Notes: a model not told the origin generated them from the sequence alone. 64,000 nucleotides of DNA from Flavobacteriales bacterium (GCA_019638085.1 JAHBUL010000002.1:238282-302281), one strand, 5' to 3'; positions 53,706 through 63,415 are shown, counted from the first letter of the stretch. Numbers and translations: made by a program.

Positions 53706-55562
53706 CTACCGCTCCATCACCCCCTGCACGCCAGGGCTGATCGACATACCATCATTGGTGCGGTCGATATCACCCAGCCTGCCGAAGGGATCCAGTTCCA
53801 CTCGTTGGATGCGCGACATCGGCACGGGTATGGTGAAGGAATACGTGGGGTTCGTCCACTGCCACGGTGGAAGCACGCTCCAACCGTGTCCGCCGGGTTG
53901 CTCGCTTCTCGCACCCAACATCAAGGATAGCGGGATGTGGAACAACTCGATCTCTCCTTCCACCCCTTGTACCACCACGTCCGCGGGCATCAGCATCAGG
54001 CCCTTCCGCTCCAAGGTGAACGTGGTGCTGTCGCCGCGCTGCATCACGCCCTTTACGGCATAGTCCAACTCACGTGTGGTGTTGATCCATTCGTTGAAGT
54101 ACCAGCCCAACTCCAGCCCGCTCTGCTTCTCCATCACCCGCTGTACATCGATCGGTGTGGGATGCTTGAATCCGCAGACCTTGAAGAAACGCCGCAGCCC
54201 CCGGTGCAGCGTGCTATCGCCGATCACCGCACCCAACTGGTCCAGGAAGAATTCACCCTTGCTGTATGCCGTGCCGCTGAAGCCCCGGTTAGTGGCGAAA
54301 TGGTCCGCCTCCACGGACATGGGTTCGTGTTCCGGCGACTTGGCCAATCGCAGATAGGCCGCTGTGGCCTCACTATGCACGCGCCCTTTCTGGGATCCCG
54401 GGAGCAGTTCGTTCATCACCTCGCTGCCGGCATATTCCGTAAACCCTTCATCCATCCACGGATAGCTCAGCTCATCGCTGGCCAATACGCCGTAGTACCA
54501 GCTGTGCACCAGCTCATGTACGCTCACACCGATCAAGCTGCCCAAGCGGCGTTCCCCGGTGATCATGGTGAACATCGGGTACTCCATGCCGCCATCGCCG
54601 CCTTGGGCGAAGGTGTAAACCGGCCATGGATACTTTCCGAAATTCTTGTTCATGTGCTGAAAGGCGCGCACCATATAGCCCGGCAGTTGCTCCCAGGCCT
54701 CGGCGAGTTCCGGCTTGTCCTTGTATACAAAGCGAAGCAACGGACCGTCGGGGACCTGCTCCGTGACGTGCTTGTATTCCGGATCCGCCGACCAGGCAAA
54801 GTCGTGTACTTTATCCGCCTTGAAGTGCCAAGTAAGCTTGTTGTCCTTGCGCTTCTGCTGCTTGGTGCGGGTGCCATAGCCGTGGCCGATCTCGTTCGCA
54901 TTCGCCAACACGCCCGTAGCGGCGACAGTGAAGCTGCTGTCCAATGTGATGCGCACATCATAGTCGCCCCATACCCCGTAGAACTCACGTCCCACGTAAG
55001 GGTCGGCATGCCAGCCGCGATCATCGTAGGCCGCAACCTTGGGGTACCACTGGCTCATGCTGTAGGCCACGCCCTCGTGACTGTCGCGCCCGCTGCGGCG
55101 GATCTGCACCGGTACCTGTCCGTTGAAATCGATGTATAGCGTGGTGGATCGCCCCGGCAGCACAGGCTTGTTGAGCCGCACACGGAGCACGGTACCCAAC
55201 GGCTCCAGTTCGAGCACCTTGCCGTCCTGCTTGATCATGGAGCAAGTAAGATCCCCAACCTCATCGGGCGATAGCAAGGAGATGCGATCGGTCACCCGCG
55301 GATCGGGGTCCACGATGGTGCGGGACCGCACATCCATTTCGCTGCCTGGTTTGAAGGCGTTGAAGTAGAGATGGAAGAACAGCTGATCGAGCGTATCCGG
55401 GCTGTTGTTCTTGTACACCAGTTTTTCCGTGCCGGTGAAGCGATGTGTCCGCACATCGAGGTCCACCGAGATATCACACAGGATGTGTTGCTGCCACCGG
55501 TCACATTGGGCATGGGCGGCCACGGCAACGCCCAAGGCCGCATACAGGAAGAATGAACGCAT
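53706..55562 (-). CDS. Secreted M1-family metallopeptidase
   Basis: 618 residues. Signal peptide (MRSFFLYAALGVAVAAHAQ), an N-terminal beta domain (about 25-230), and the catalytic domain with GGMEYPMF in place of the usual GAMEN, zinc motif HELVH (349-353) and third ligand Glu in WMDEGFTEYA (about 372). M1 enzymes release N-terminal residues from peptides. With the M4 and M28 enzymes it makes a third secreted peptidase, suggesting growth on external protein. No T9SS domain, so probably periplasmic or outer-membrane associated. Confidence 0.92.
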   Translation of the reverse strand: MRSFFLYAALGVAVAAHAQCDRWQQHILCDISVDLDVRTHRFTGTEKLVYKNNSPDTLDQLFFHLYFNAFKPGSEMDVRSRTIVDPDPRVTDRISLLSPDEVGDLTCSMIKQDGKVLELEPLGTVLRVRLNKPVLPGRSTTLYIDFNGQVPVQIRRSGRDSHEGVAYSMSQWYPKVAAYDDRGWHADPYVGREFYGVWGDYDVRITLDSSFTVAATGVLANANEIGHGYGTRTKQQKRKDNKLTWHFKADKVHDFAWSADPEYKHVTEQVPDGPLLRFVYKDKPELAEAWEQLPGYMVRAFQHMNKNFGKYPWPVYTFAQGGDGGMEYPMFTMITGERRLGSLIGVSVHELVHSWYYGVLASDELSYPWMDEGFTEYAGSEVMNELLPGSQKGRVHSEATAAYLRLAKSPEHEPMSVEADHFATNRGFSGTAYSKGEFFLDQLGAVIGDSTLHRGLRRFFKVCGFKHPTPIDVQRVMEKQSGLELGWYFNEWINTTRELDYAVKGVMQRGDSTTFTLERKGLMLMPADVVVQGVEGEIELFHIPLSLMLGARSEQPGGHGWSVLPPWQWTNPTYSFTIPVPMSRIQRVELDPFGRLGDIDRTNDGMSISPGVQGVMER

Positions 55563-55692
55563 GAGCCAAATATGGCCCGTTCGCGTGAGGCTTGGCCTGA
55601 ACGATCGTTAATAGATCCAACTTGGGCCTTCTGCAGCACGAAGAATTGTGCGGGCCGTTTTGTGAAGAGGCGGTTGAGAACTTGTTCAATGC

Positions 55693-55949
55693 TGTGCATA
55701 ACAGGTGAGTTCCTCGTGGAAAACCTGTTGGCCCAAGAACACCATCAATGCACGAACAGGATGCTAACGATCCGTGAAAAAGACGTGGAAAAGGTGTTGC
55801 CCCTCTGTTAGTGGCATGTTCAACACTTGTTAGCCCACTGTGAACAACCAGCACGTATCGTCATTGGATACGGAATAGGTCTTCCAGACCAAGGATCGTG
55901 GAAAACATGTTGACCCGCCATGGATAACCGGTTGGCGGATCGTGGAAAA
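55693..55949 (+). other. Cluster of DnaA-box-like words (candidate replication origin or regulatory array)
   Basis: The gene-free stretch 55563-55991 holds CGTGGAAAA four times on one strand (55715, 55784, 55897, 55941), CGTGAAAAA (55773), TGTGCATAA (55693, a full match to TGTGNAWAA) and TGTGAACAA (55839). Three of the four copies continue after two bases with TGTTG and a CC-containing end. These resemble the box pairs GTGGAAAAnnTGTGGATAA of bacterial origins. dnaA and dnaN are not nearby, so this is tentative. Confidence 0.45.
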
Positions 55950-55991
55950 GAATCAGTGTGAATTGCCCGAAATGGGCGGAACCGACGCCGC

Positions 55992-56459
55992 CTACGACAG
56001 CAGGCTCTGGCGGAGTGCGAACTCCAACTGCCGGTTGGATTCGAGCAACTTTTCCGTGAACGCCTCCCGCTCAGCTTCCGCTTTGTAATCCTTCCATGCG
56101 GCCTGTACGGCCTTGCGGACCTCCGTGGCCTCCCACGGCTTCTGGATGTAGTGGCACACCCCCGCTTGATTGAGCGCATCCACCAAGGCCTGTAGGTCGG
56201 CGTGGGCGGTGATCAGCATCCGCCGGGCCTTTGGATAGCGGTCCTTGATCTGGCGCAATGCTTCACTTCCCACTACGCCAGGCATGCGCTGATCACAGAT
56301 CACCACATGTACTTGGTGCTTAGCGAGGCTTGCCCAAGCCTCTGCAAGATCAGCTGCGAGCAATACGTTGAACTCGGTGCGGAACGCCGCCTTGAATGCT
56401 GAACGGTTGCCCGGTTCATCATCCATGTAGAGCACGGTGGGGAGATCGGGGTTGATCAT
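55992..56459 (-). CDS. Stand-alone response-regulator receiver protein
   Basis: 155 residues from ATG 56459; a start 15 bases upstream is possible. The receiver domain is complete: acidic pair in YMDDEPGN (13-14), phospho-acceptor Asp56 in VVICDQRMPG, Thr/Ser in MLITAH and Lys in IQKPWE. The last 35 residues form a charged helix with no output domain. The receiver closely resembles that of the REC-PAS-kinase at 61889, so the two are likely paralogues in one pathway. It is divergent from the Rv1355c-family gene. Confidence 0.9.
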   Translation of the reverse strand: MINPDLPTVLYMDDEPGNRSAFKAAFRTEFNVLLAADLAEAWASLAKHQVHVVICDQRMPGVVGSEALRQIKDRYPKARRMLITAHADLQALVDALNQAGVCHYIQKPWEATEVRKAVQAAWKDYKAEAEREAFTEKLLESNRQLEFALRQSLLS

Positions 56460-56547
56460 GGGTGTCTGGAACATCGGATAAGCTGCTTTTGTTCTGGATC
56501 CCTTACGTTGAAGACGAACTAATAGTTATCAACAATTTACCTGAATC

Positions 56548-56577
56548 TTGTTAATAAGTCCAAGATTGTTACTTTCG
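56548..56577 (+). promoter_or_regulatory. Probable promoter of the Rv1355c-type operon
   Basis: TTG (56548-56550), an 18-base spacer, then TTACTTTC (56569-56576). It lies in a distinctly A+T-rich divergent region (56510-56580) that also contains TTATCAACA, a DnaA-box-like word. Confidence 0.45.
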
Positions 56578-56617
56578 ACCCGCCTACTAGCTCTATCGCC
56601 TTGATCCTTCACCATCC

Positions 56618-58930
56618 ATGGATACCGCGTTGGATACCTTACTGAACAAACTGGATCAAGGGTCTGATGATTATCGTCCAACGGTATTCAAGCTGCCTGC
56701 TGACCGATCCACGTTGAGGTCGCTTTTGGGGACGGAGCCCGGCATCCGTGTCCACGATCGGATCCACGCCCAATTGCGCGAACTTCTGAAGTCGCTGAAT
56801 CCGCACGTTCGCTTCGATGAGCCAAGCCTTGAGGATGCCATAGTTAAGCATCTGGCGGGGAAGGAATTGAAGGAGTACGGTTGCTGGGTCTATTACCCTT
56901 GGTCGAAGACTTTGGTGCATCTGCTTGATGCCGAGGAATTCGCCATCGTTCGTACCGACCGGAACAGGAACAAGATCACACGGGATGAGCAAGCTGTGCT
57001 CGCCACCAAGAAAGTGGGCGTGGTGGGCCTCTCCGTAGGCCAATCCGTGAGCCTGACCATGGCTTTGGAGCGCAGTTTCGGTGAGATCCGCTTGGCCGAT
57101 TTTGATACCCTCGATCTGAGCAACCTGAACCGGATCCGCACGAGCACCACCCATCTCGGCATGAACAAGGCCGTAGTGACCGCTCGCGAGATCGCCGAGA
57201 TCGACCCTTACCTGCATGTGATCTGCTTCACCGATGGGCTCACCAAGGAGAACATGGATGCCTTCTTCACCAAAGGAGGCAAGCTGGACATACTGGTGGA
57301 GGAGTGCGATAGCGTGGACATCAAGATCCTGGCCCGGCAAAAAGCGAAAGCACTCCGGATCCCGGTGGTGATGGACATGAGCGACCGCGGCTGCTTGGAC
57401 GTGGAGCGTTTCGACCTCGAACCCGATCGCCCCTTGATGCACGGCTGGATCGACCACTTGGACCTGGAGGCCGCGAGCCGGCCGATGACCGCCGAGGAAA
57501 AGGTGCCATACATGCTCCCGATCACCGGTGTGGAAACCCTGAGTCCGCGGATGAAGGCCTCCGTGATCGAACTGGGTCAAACCGTCAGCACATGGCCGCA
57601 ATTGGCCACTTCCGTGGTGCTGGGCGGTGCCCTGGCGGGCGATGTGGTACGGCGGATCATGCTGGACGAGTTCCATGCATCCGGACGTTGGTTCATGGAT
57701 CTGGAAGAGCTGGTGGCCGACCCTGTTGCTCCCACTGAGCACAAAGCACATGCGGCACCCGCATCGGATGCTTTTGCGATCAGTGCTACCCGGTTACAAG
57801 AACTGGACAGCATCCTTGGCGCAGCTCCTTCCGGCTCGCTCGATCCCGGCCAGGACGTGATCGAACAAGTGGTGGAAGCAGGCGGCTTGGCACCCAGTGC
57901 AGGGAACATGCAGCCTTGGAAATTCCTGTGGCGGGGAAAGCGATTGTTCCTCTTCCACGATGAGGGCCGTTCGCGCTCCTTCTGGGATCCGGACCACTTT
58001 ATCGCACACATCGCTTTGGGTGCGTGTGTAGAGAACATCGTGTTGAAAGCACATGCCTTGGGCATGGAGGTGAAGTCCACGCTCCTTCCCGTGGAACACA
58101 TGCCCCAGCTCGTGGGTATGTTCGAATTCCGTGCTGAAGCCGATGCGGGAACGGAACCGCGAGTGGCCGATGAGCTCGCACCCATGATCGGCCTGCGCTG
58201 TACCAATCGGAAATTCCCCCAACAGACTCCCTTGCCAGAGGGATCCATTGCTCGCATGGAAGCATTGGCCAGAACCATGGACGGATGCATGCTTCATGTC
58301 CTGGAAGACCGAGAGGAACTGTTCAAGCTGGCCGAACTCTGTGGCGCAACAGAGCGCATCAGGGCCATCAACCCCATCGGTCATCGGGAGTTCTTCGAGC
58401 ACGAGGTGCGCTGGACCGCAGAGGAAGCCCTGAGAACCAAGGATGGCTTGGATATGGCCACCATGGAACTACGACCGGTGGACCTCGCCGGCATGCAAGT
58501 GGCAGCCGATCCACGCGCCATCGGCTTGATCGACAAATGGCGGACCGGAAAGGGATTGGAGAACATTTCACGGCCTGTGATCCAAGCATCGCCTGCCGCC
58601 ATCCTGATCAGCTATACCAACGACACCCATGCCGAGCGATTACGTGCCGCGCGCGCCATGGAACGCGTTTGGTTGTCGGCCAATGCCGACGGTCTCTCGG
58701 TACACCCGATCGCCGCGCCCATTCTATTGACCCATGCATTGCAGTTCAAAATGGACGGGCTGCGCAAGCATGAACGAGAGGAATTGGAACAGATCAGAGA
58801 AGCATTCCACGCGCTCTGGAACCTGAACGGTCGCCATCCCCTATTCACGATGCGCTTGTCAACAGGTGGCCAGCCAAGCATGCGCTCCTACCGGTTCGAC
58901 CCGAAGGACCTCATGCTGCCATCCCTTTAA
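56618..58930 (+). CDS. Rv1355c-family fusion: ThiF/E1-like adenylation domain plus nitroreductase-like domain
   Basis: 770 residues. After a leader (1-115) comes an E1/ThiF-like Rossmann domain (about 120-340): KVGVVGLSVGQSVSLTMALE for nucleotide binding, ADFDTLDLSNLNRIRTS with the conserved Asn-Leu-Asn-Arg, and an Asp-rich strand ILVEECDSVD. A nitroreductase-like FMN fold follows (about 415-760): AGGLAPSAGNMQPWKF, ALGACVENIVLKAHALGM. Mycobacterium Rv1355c (MoeY) has this arrangement, and its reaction is unknown. E1-like domains adenylate carboxylates and nitroreductases move electrons, so the protein may tailor a small molecule. It leads an apparent operon with the acyltransferase-fold gene (22-base gap) and two kinases. 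Confidence 0.88.
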   Translation: MDTALDTLLNKLDQGSDDYRPTVFKLPADRSTLRSLLGTEPGIRVHDRIHAQLRELLKSLNPHVRFDEPSLEDAIVKHLAGKELKEYGCWVYYPWSKTLVHLLDAEEFAIVRTDRNRNKITRDEQAVLATKKVGVVGLSVGQSVSLTMALERSFGEIRLADFDTLDLSNLNRIRTSTTHLGMNKAVVTAREIAEIDPYLHVICFTDGLTKENMDAFFTKGGKLDILVEECDSVDIKILARQKAKALRIPVVMDMSDRGCLDVERFDLEPDRPLMHGWIDHLDLEAASRPMTAEEKVPYMLPITGVETLSPRMKASVIELGQTVSTWPQLATSVVLGGALAGDVVRRIMLDEFHASGRWFMDLEELVADPVAPTEHKAHAAPASDAFAISATRLQELDSILGAAPSGSLDPGQDVIEQVVEAGGLAPSAGNMQPWKFLWRGKRLFLFHDEGRSRSFWDPDHFIAHIALGACVENIVLKAHALGMEVKSTLLPVEHMPQLVGMFEFRAEADAGTEPRVADELAPMIGLRCTNRKFPQQTPLPEGSIARMEALARTMDGCMLHVLEDREELFKLAELCGATERIRAINPIGHREFFEHEVRWTAEEALRTKDGLDMATMELRPVDLAGMQVAADPRAIGLIDKWRTGKGLENISRPVIQASPAAILISYTNDTHAERLRAARAMERVWLSANADGLSVHPIAAPILLTHALQFKMDGLRKHEREELEQIREAFHALWNLNGRHPLFTMRLSTGGQPSMRSYRFDPKDLMLPSL

Positions 58931-58952
58931 CCTCAGGATAACCCCGCCCAAA

Positions 58953-59714
58953 ATGGAACCCATCGAACACATCAAGTTGAAGGCCTTCAAGGCTCCGGAC
59001 GAGCCGGAGCTATGTGCTGAATTCCTTGCGGAACATAGGAAAGTGCTGGAGGACTTCGGCATCAGCCATGTTACCACGAACAACGATGTTTGGATGCACG
59101 ATCCCGACTGTTATGTCATTGTAGCATTACACGAAACATTGGGAATGGTCGGAGGGATCCGGCTCAAACTGGACCGACCTGATTCTCCGCTTCCAATGGC
59201 TACCGCGATCCGTAAGCTCGACCCCAAGGTGGATGTGGCCCTCGCCGAACTACAAGCCGACGGGAATGGAGAGGTATGTGGTCTGTGGAACGCGCATCGG
59301 TATAATGGCAGAGGGATCCCTGTATTGCTCAGCCAGGCCGTTACCGCGATCGCCGTTGCCGCAGGAGCACGCAAAATGGTCTGCTTCGTGGCACACTACA
59401 CGCAAAAGCATCCGGCCCGCAATGGCTTCATCGTGATGGACAACATTGGGGACAATGGGTATTTTCCGAACTACCCCATACCCCGGATCATCGCGATCGC
59501 GATGATAAACCCGGATACCATGCTACTGGAGCAAGCTACCGCAAGCCAACGACAGCTCATCTACAGCTTGCGTCTTCGGCCGGAACAAGTGCGGGTGGAA
59601 ACCCCGGGGAGTGTTCCCTTGGAAGTTCGCTATGAGATGCGCTTGAACAGCAACGTACACGACCTCTATGCGTTCCAGCAGATCGAGGCCGGAAGGTTGA
59701 TGGCCTCTGCCTGA
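58953..59714 (+). CDS. GNAT/autoinducer-synthase-like acyltransferase-fold protein
   Basis: 253 residues from ATG 58953. The core shows GMVGGIRLKL (about 64-73), reminiscent of the GGxRL strand of LuxI/FeeM-type N-acyl synthases, and a conserved acidic segment GNGEVCGLWNAHRYNGRG (about 104-121) before the helix that in these folds carries the pantetheine-binding loop. AGARKMVCFVAHYT and FPNYPIPR follow. These features suggest transfer of an acyl group to an amino compound, but the similarity is weak and read by eye. The gene sits 22 bases after the ThiF/nitroreductase fusion and 40 bases before the 7TM-DISM kinase. Confidence 0.6.
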   Translation: MEPIEHIKLKAFKAPDEPELCAEFLAEHRKVLEDFGISHVTTNNDVWMHDPDCYVIVALHETLGMVGGIRLKLDRPDSPLPMATAIRKLDPKVDVALAELQADGNGEVCGLWNAHRYNGRGIPVLLSQAVTAIAVAAGARKMVCFVAHYTQKHPARNGFIVMDNIGDNGYFPNYPIPRIIAIAMINPDTMLLEQATASQRQLIYSLRLRPEQVRVETPGSVPLEVRYEMRLNSNVHDLYAFQQIEAGRLMASA

Positions 59715-59754
59715 CATCAGGAACCTAGGTGCTGCATCCTGCGTATGAGCGGGC

Positions 59755-61884
59755 GTGAAACGCCTGACTTTTCTCCCATTGCTGGTCGCATTGATCACGG
59801 GCACATCGGTATCCGCGTCCTCCGTCATTTATCGGGGAGAAGATCAGCTCGGGCCATTGGGTAAGACCCTCTCGGTCTTTGAGGACCCTTCCGGCAACAT
59901 GTCGGCGGAGGATGTGGTCCGTAATGGAGCATTTGTCATTTCAGCGGATGATATCCCCAATTTCGGCACATCCGGCTCCGCCTTCTGGCTGATGACCGAG
60001 GTATACAATGCTTCACCTTCCGATCGCGTGGTCCTCAATATCGATTATCCGGAGATCGACGAACTCGATCTTTATCTGTTTACCAATGGCAAGCTTGTCA
60101 GTTTGGTCCGCGGTGGGCAACTACGACCGCGAGCTGCCAGGGCCCAGGATTCTCCCGCATTCTCCTTCAATCTACCCATCGCCTATGGTGCGTATGGAAC
60201 ACTGTACATCAAGACCAAAAGCAGCAAGCTGTTGCAGGTGCCGATATTCCTTCAGAACGAGGAGACTGCGGTACGACATAAGTTGAGCCGGAACATATTC
60301 ATGGGCGGTTATATCGGCATCATGCTGGTCATGGTGCTCTATAATCTGTTCGTTTTCATCTCCACGCGCGACCGGAGCTACCTGTTCTATGTGATGTATC
60401 TTCTTGCTGTTGGCCTCACCCAACTGTCATTCACGGGTTACGCCGCCTTCTACATCTGGCCAGGGAGCGCGTGGATCATCAAGCATTCCAGTACCACTTT
60501 CACCGTGATCACGATGATCCTTGCCACCGAATTCATGCAAAGGTTCATCAATGTGACCAACTATGACGACAAATTCCTACGGATAAAATCCTCCATCTAC
60601 GTAATTGCAGTTTTTGGTGCGATCAGCTCGATGTTGGGCGCAAGCGTGCTCGGCTATACGCTGATCCAAACCACTTCCTCCATCATGGCCACGTACATTC
60701 TGTTCATTGCGGTCAAGATCACCCGTGCAGGTCATCGCCCGGCACGGTACTTCTTGGCTGCTTGGAGTGTTTTCATGACAGGAGTACTGGTCTTTGTGGC
60801 CAAGGATTGGGGCCTTTTACCGTACAACGACATCACCAAGTACATGATGATAATCGGTTCCGCAGTGGAGGTGGTCCTCCTCTCCTTCGGTCTGGCTGAC
60901 AAGATCAATGTGCTCCGGCGGGAGAAGGAACTGTCCCAGGCTGAAGCTTTGCGGATGGCCAAGGAGAATGAGCGCTTTATCCGCGACCAGAACGTGGTAC
61001 TGGAGCAGAAGGTCACGGAGCGCACCCATGCATTGCAGGAAAGCAACGACCATCTGAAACGCACACAGAGCCAACTGGTGAGTGCCGAAAAGATGGCCTC
61101 ATTGGGTCAACTCACAGCCGGTATAGCCCATGAGATCAATAATCCGTTGAACTTCATCAGCAGCAATATCCCGCCCTTGAAACGTGACCTGTTGGACCTG
61201 AAGGAAGTGCTGGACGCATATCGTTCAGCCTCCAAGGATGATCCGGCGATGAAGGATGTCCACGCCTTGGAGGAGCGGATCGGTGTGGATTATACCGTGA
61301 AGGAAGTACACGAGATACTGGCCTGCATGGAAACGGGTGCCGCACGCACCTCGGAGATCGTACGTGGCTTGCGGACCTTCAGCCGGTTGGATGAGGATGA
61401 CCTGAAGGAAGCCGATATCAATGAAGGGCTGCGCAGTACGGTAGTTGTACTGGGTCCTCAATTCCGTGACGCTGTGGAAGTGAAGTACGACCTGGCCGAC
61501 CTCCCTGAGCTGGAATGCTACCCCGGTAAATTGAACCAGTTGTTCATGAACCTCTTGAACAACGCGGCCCACGCCGTGAAGCAGCGCCATGGTACCTCCG
61601 GAGGGGTCGTCAGCATCACTACCCGCCTCGATGGCGACCGGATACGCATCGACATCATGGATAACGGCATGGGTATGGATGAAAGCATTCAGGCCCGGCT
61701 GTTCGAGCCGTTCTTCACCACGAAGGACGTGGGTGAAGGAACCGGGCTCGGCCTTTCGATCGCGCAAGGCATAGTTGAAAAACATCAAGGCCATATCGCT
61801 GTGAAAAGCGTAGTGGGCCAAGGAACCACATTCACGATAACCCTTCCGACTACCAGGTCGGGGGATTATGCAAAAAGCGCCTGA
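59755..61884 (+). CDS. 7TM-DISM sensor histidine kinase
   Basis: 709 residues from a GTG. Signal peptide (to about 22), an extracytoplasmic 7TMR-DISMED2-like beta domain (about 35-170), seven hydrophobic helices (about 180-385), a coiled coil (about 395-445), HisKA with His459 in GIAHEINNPLNF, and an HATPase domain with NLLNNAAHAV, DNGMGM and GTGLGLSIAQG. The DISM domain type is thought to bind small ligands such as sugars. No receiver domain is fused; the receivers at 55992 and 61889 are obvious partners. Its stop is next to the following gene. Confidence 0.93.
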   Translation: MKRLTFLPLLVALITGTSVSASSVIYRGEDQLGPLGKTLSVFEDPSGNMSAEDVVRNGAFVISADDIPNFGTSGSAFWLMTEVYNASPSDRVVLNIDYPEIDELDLYLFTNGKLVSLVRGGQLRPRAARAQDSPAFSFNLPIAYGAYGTLYIKTKSSKLLQVPIFLQNEETAVRHKLSRNIFMGGYIGIMLVMVLYNLFVFISTRDRSYLFYVMYLLAVGLTQLSFTGYAAFYIWPGSAWIIKHSSTTFTVITMILATEFMQRFINVTNYDDKFLRIKSSIYVIAVFGAISSMLGASVLGYTLIQTTSSIMATYILFIAVKITRAGHRPARYFLAAWSVFMTGVLVFVAKDWGLLPYNDITKYMMIIGSAVEVVLLSFGLADKINVLRREKELSQAEALRMAKENERFIRDQNVVLEQKVTERTHALQESNDHLKRTQSQLVSAEKMASLGQLTAGIAHEINNPLNFISSNIPPLKRDLLDLKEVLDAYRSASKDDPAMKDVHALEERIGVDYTVKEVHEILACMETGAARTSEIVRGLRTFSRLDEDDLKEADINEGLRSTVVVLGPQFRDAVEVKYDLADLPELECYPGKLNQLFMNLLNNAAHAVKQRHGTSGGVVSITTRLDGDRIRIDIMDNGMGMDESIQARLFEPFFTTKDVGEGTGLGLSIAQGIVEKHQGHIAVKSVVGQGTTFTITLPTTRSGDYAKSA

Positions 61885-61888
61885 AGCA

Positions 61889-63415
61889 ATGGAGTTAAGC
61901 ATGGAACGTATCAAGGTCCTCTATGTGGACGATGAGGAGGGTAACCTCATGGCCTTTCGGGCCAGTTTCCGCAGGGAATTCGACATTCATGTAGCGCTGA
62001 GCGCTGCGGATGCCTTGGCTTGGCTTGAGCAAAACACGGCCCATGTGGTGATCAGCGATCAGCGCATGCCGGGAATGACGGGCTCCGAGTTCCTGTCCAT
62101 CGTAAAAAGCCGCTGGCCCAAGGCGGTCCGTTTGCTTTTGACCGGCTTTTCCGATATCCAGGCCGTAGTGGATGCCATCAACCTAGGCGGTATTCACGCG
62201 TACGTCACCAAGCCTTGGGACCCTACCGATCTGAAGCTTAGGATCGAGCAGGCCCATGAAGTCCATGTGCTGCGCGCACAACGCGATCGGTTGTTCGATC
62301 GGTACCGGCAAGTGTTCGACGCCTCCGGGGATCCCATTGTGATCCTCGATTCCCAGGGTCGCTCGGTGGAAATGAACGCTGCGGCCAGGACGCTGCTGCG
62401 CACCGAACAGCCGTTGGCCCCGGGAAGCGACCTCGTTCAATATGTGGAAGACATGCCCAGTTTGATCCGTCGGGTGCGCGGCCAGCGGGAAGGCACCACC
62501 TTCCGCAACGTGGATGTGACCCTTCGTATCCCGGGAGGAAGTACCGTGGATTGCCTGATCACCGCAACACAAGTGGGCAAGGATGCGGAAGGCCGCAACC
62601 TGTATCAGGCCATGATCAAGGACATTACGGACCGCAAGCAACAGGAGAAGTACCTGAAGAAATTGAACAAGGACCTGGACAGGCGGGTCGCTGTGCGAAC
62701 AAAGGAATTGATGGTGGCGCTGGATGATCTGGGGGCCTTCTCCTATTCAGTAGCCCATGACCTACGCTCACCCTTGAAGAATATCAAGGTGATGAGCGAG
62801 CACCTCAGCAGTTTAGCAGCCGTAAGGGAGGATGAGGAGGAGCGCGACCTGAGCCAGCGCATCCACAAGGGCGTTGCCCGATTGATCAACCTGGTGGATG
62901 ATCTCTTGCGTTTTGCCCGGACCGACTCGAAGGCTGCGGAATTCACGGTATCGAACGTGTCCGACATCATGGAGGAGTGCATACGGGAAGTGGCACCACA
63001 GCCTGAGAATGTAAGGTTCGCTTTCGCGATACCCGAGGATGCCGAGGTGATCGCGGATCCCTCGATGGTAAAGGTGGCCGTGAGCAATCTGATCACCAAC
63101 GCGATCAAATTCTCGCGCAATAGGGCCGAGGCCGTGATCGAGCTCGGAGCTTACCGTGAGGAAGACAGCGATGTGATCTATGTGAAGGATAACGGGGTGG
63201 GCTTTGACAGCCAGAAGAAAGATCAGCTCTTCGGGGTCTTTAAGCGATTGCATACTGCAGCCCAGTTCGAAGGAACAGGGATCGGTCTGGCGCTGGTGGA
63301 CCGTATCATGAAGAAGCACAACGGGCTTTGTTGGGCAGAGGGGGCGCCGGACCAAGGGGCTGCGGTCTTTTTGCGCTTCCCCCGCCCAGCGCAGGAATTG
63401 CTCCGCGCAGGTTGA
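61889..63415 (+). CDS. REC-PAS-histidine kinase hybrid
   Basis: 508 residues from ATG 61889 (ATGs at 61868 and 61901 are also possible). The N-terminal receiver has YVDDEEGN and phospho-acceptor Asp57 in VISDQRMPGM. A PAS domain (about 140-255, RQVFDASGDPIVILDSQG) and a coiled coil follow. HisKA has His290 in SYSVAHDLRSPLKN and HATPase has NLITNAIKFSRN, DNGVGF and GTGIGLALVDRI. An input receiver fused ahead of a kinase suggests a phosphorelay in which the 7TM-DISM kinase may phosphorylate this protein. The adjacency (4 bases) supports this; the direction is inferred. Confidence 0.92.
   Translation: MELSMERIKVLYVDDEEGNLMAFRASFRREFDIHVALSAADALAWLEQNTAHVVISDQRMPGMTGSEFLSIVKSRWPKAVRLLLTGFSDIQAVVDAINLGGIHAYVTKPWDPTDLKLRIEQAHEVHVLRAQRDRLFDRYRQVFDASGDPIVILDSQGRSVEMNAAARTLLRTEQPLAPGSDLVQYVEDMPSLIRRVRGQREGTTFRNVDVTLRIPGGSTVDCLITATQVGKDAEGRNLYQAMIKDITDRKQQEKYLKKLNKDLDRRVAVRTKELMVALDDLGAFSYSVAHDLRSPLKNIKVMSEHLSSLAAVREDEEERDLSQRIHKGVARLINLVDDLLRFARTDSKAAEFTVSNVSDIMEECIREVAPQPENVRFAFAIPEDAEVIADPSMVKVAVSNLITNAIKFSRNRAEAVIELGAYREEDSDVIYVKDNGVGFDSQKKDQLFGVFKRLHTAAQFEGTGIGLALVDRIMKKHNGLCWAEGAPDQGAAVFLRFPRPAQELLRAG

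Noticed and set aside
53937..55139. 400-codon open frame on the plus strand
   Set aside because: Shadow of the M1 peptidase gene.
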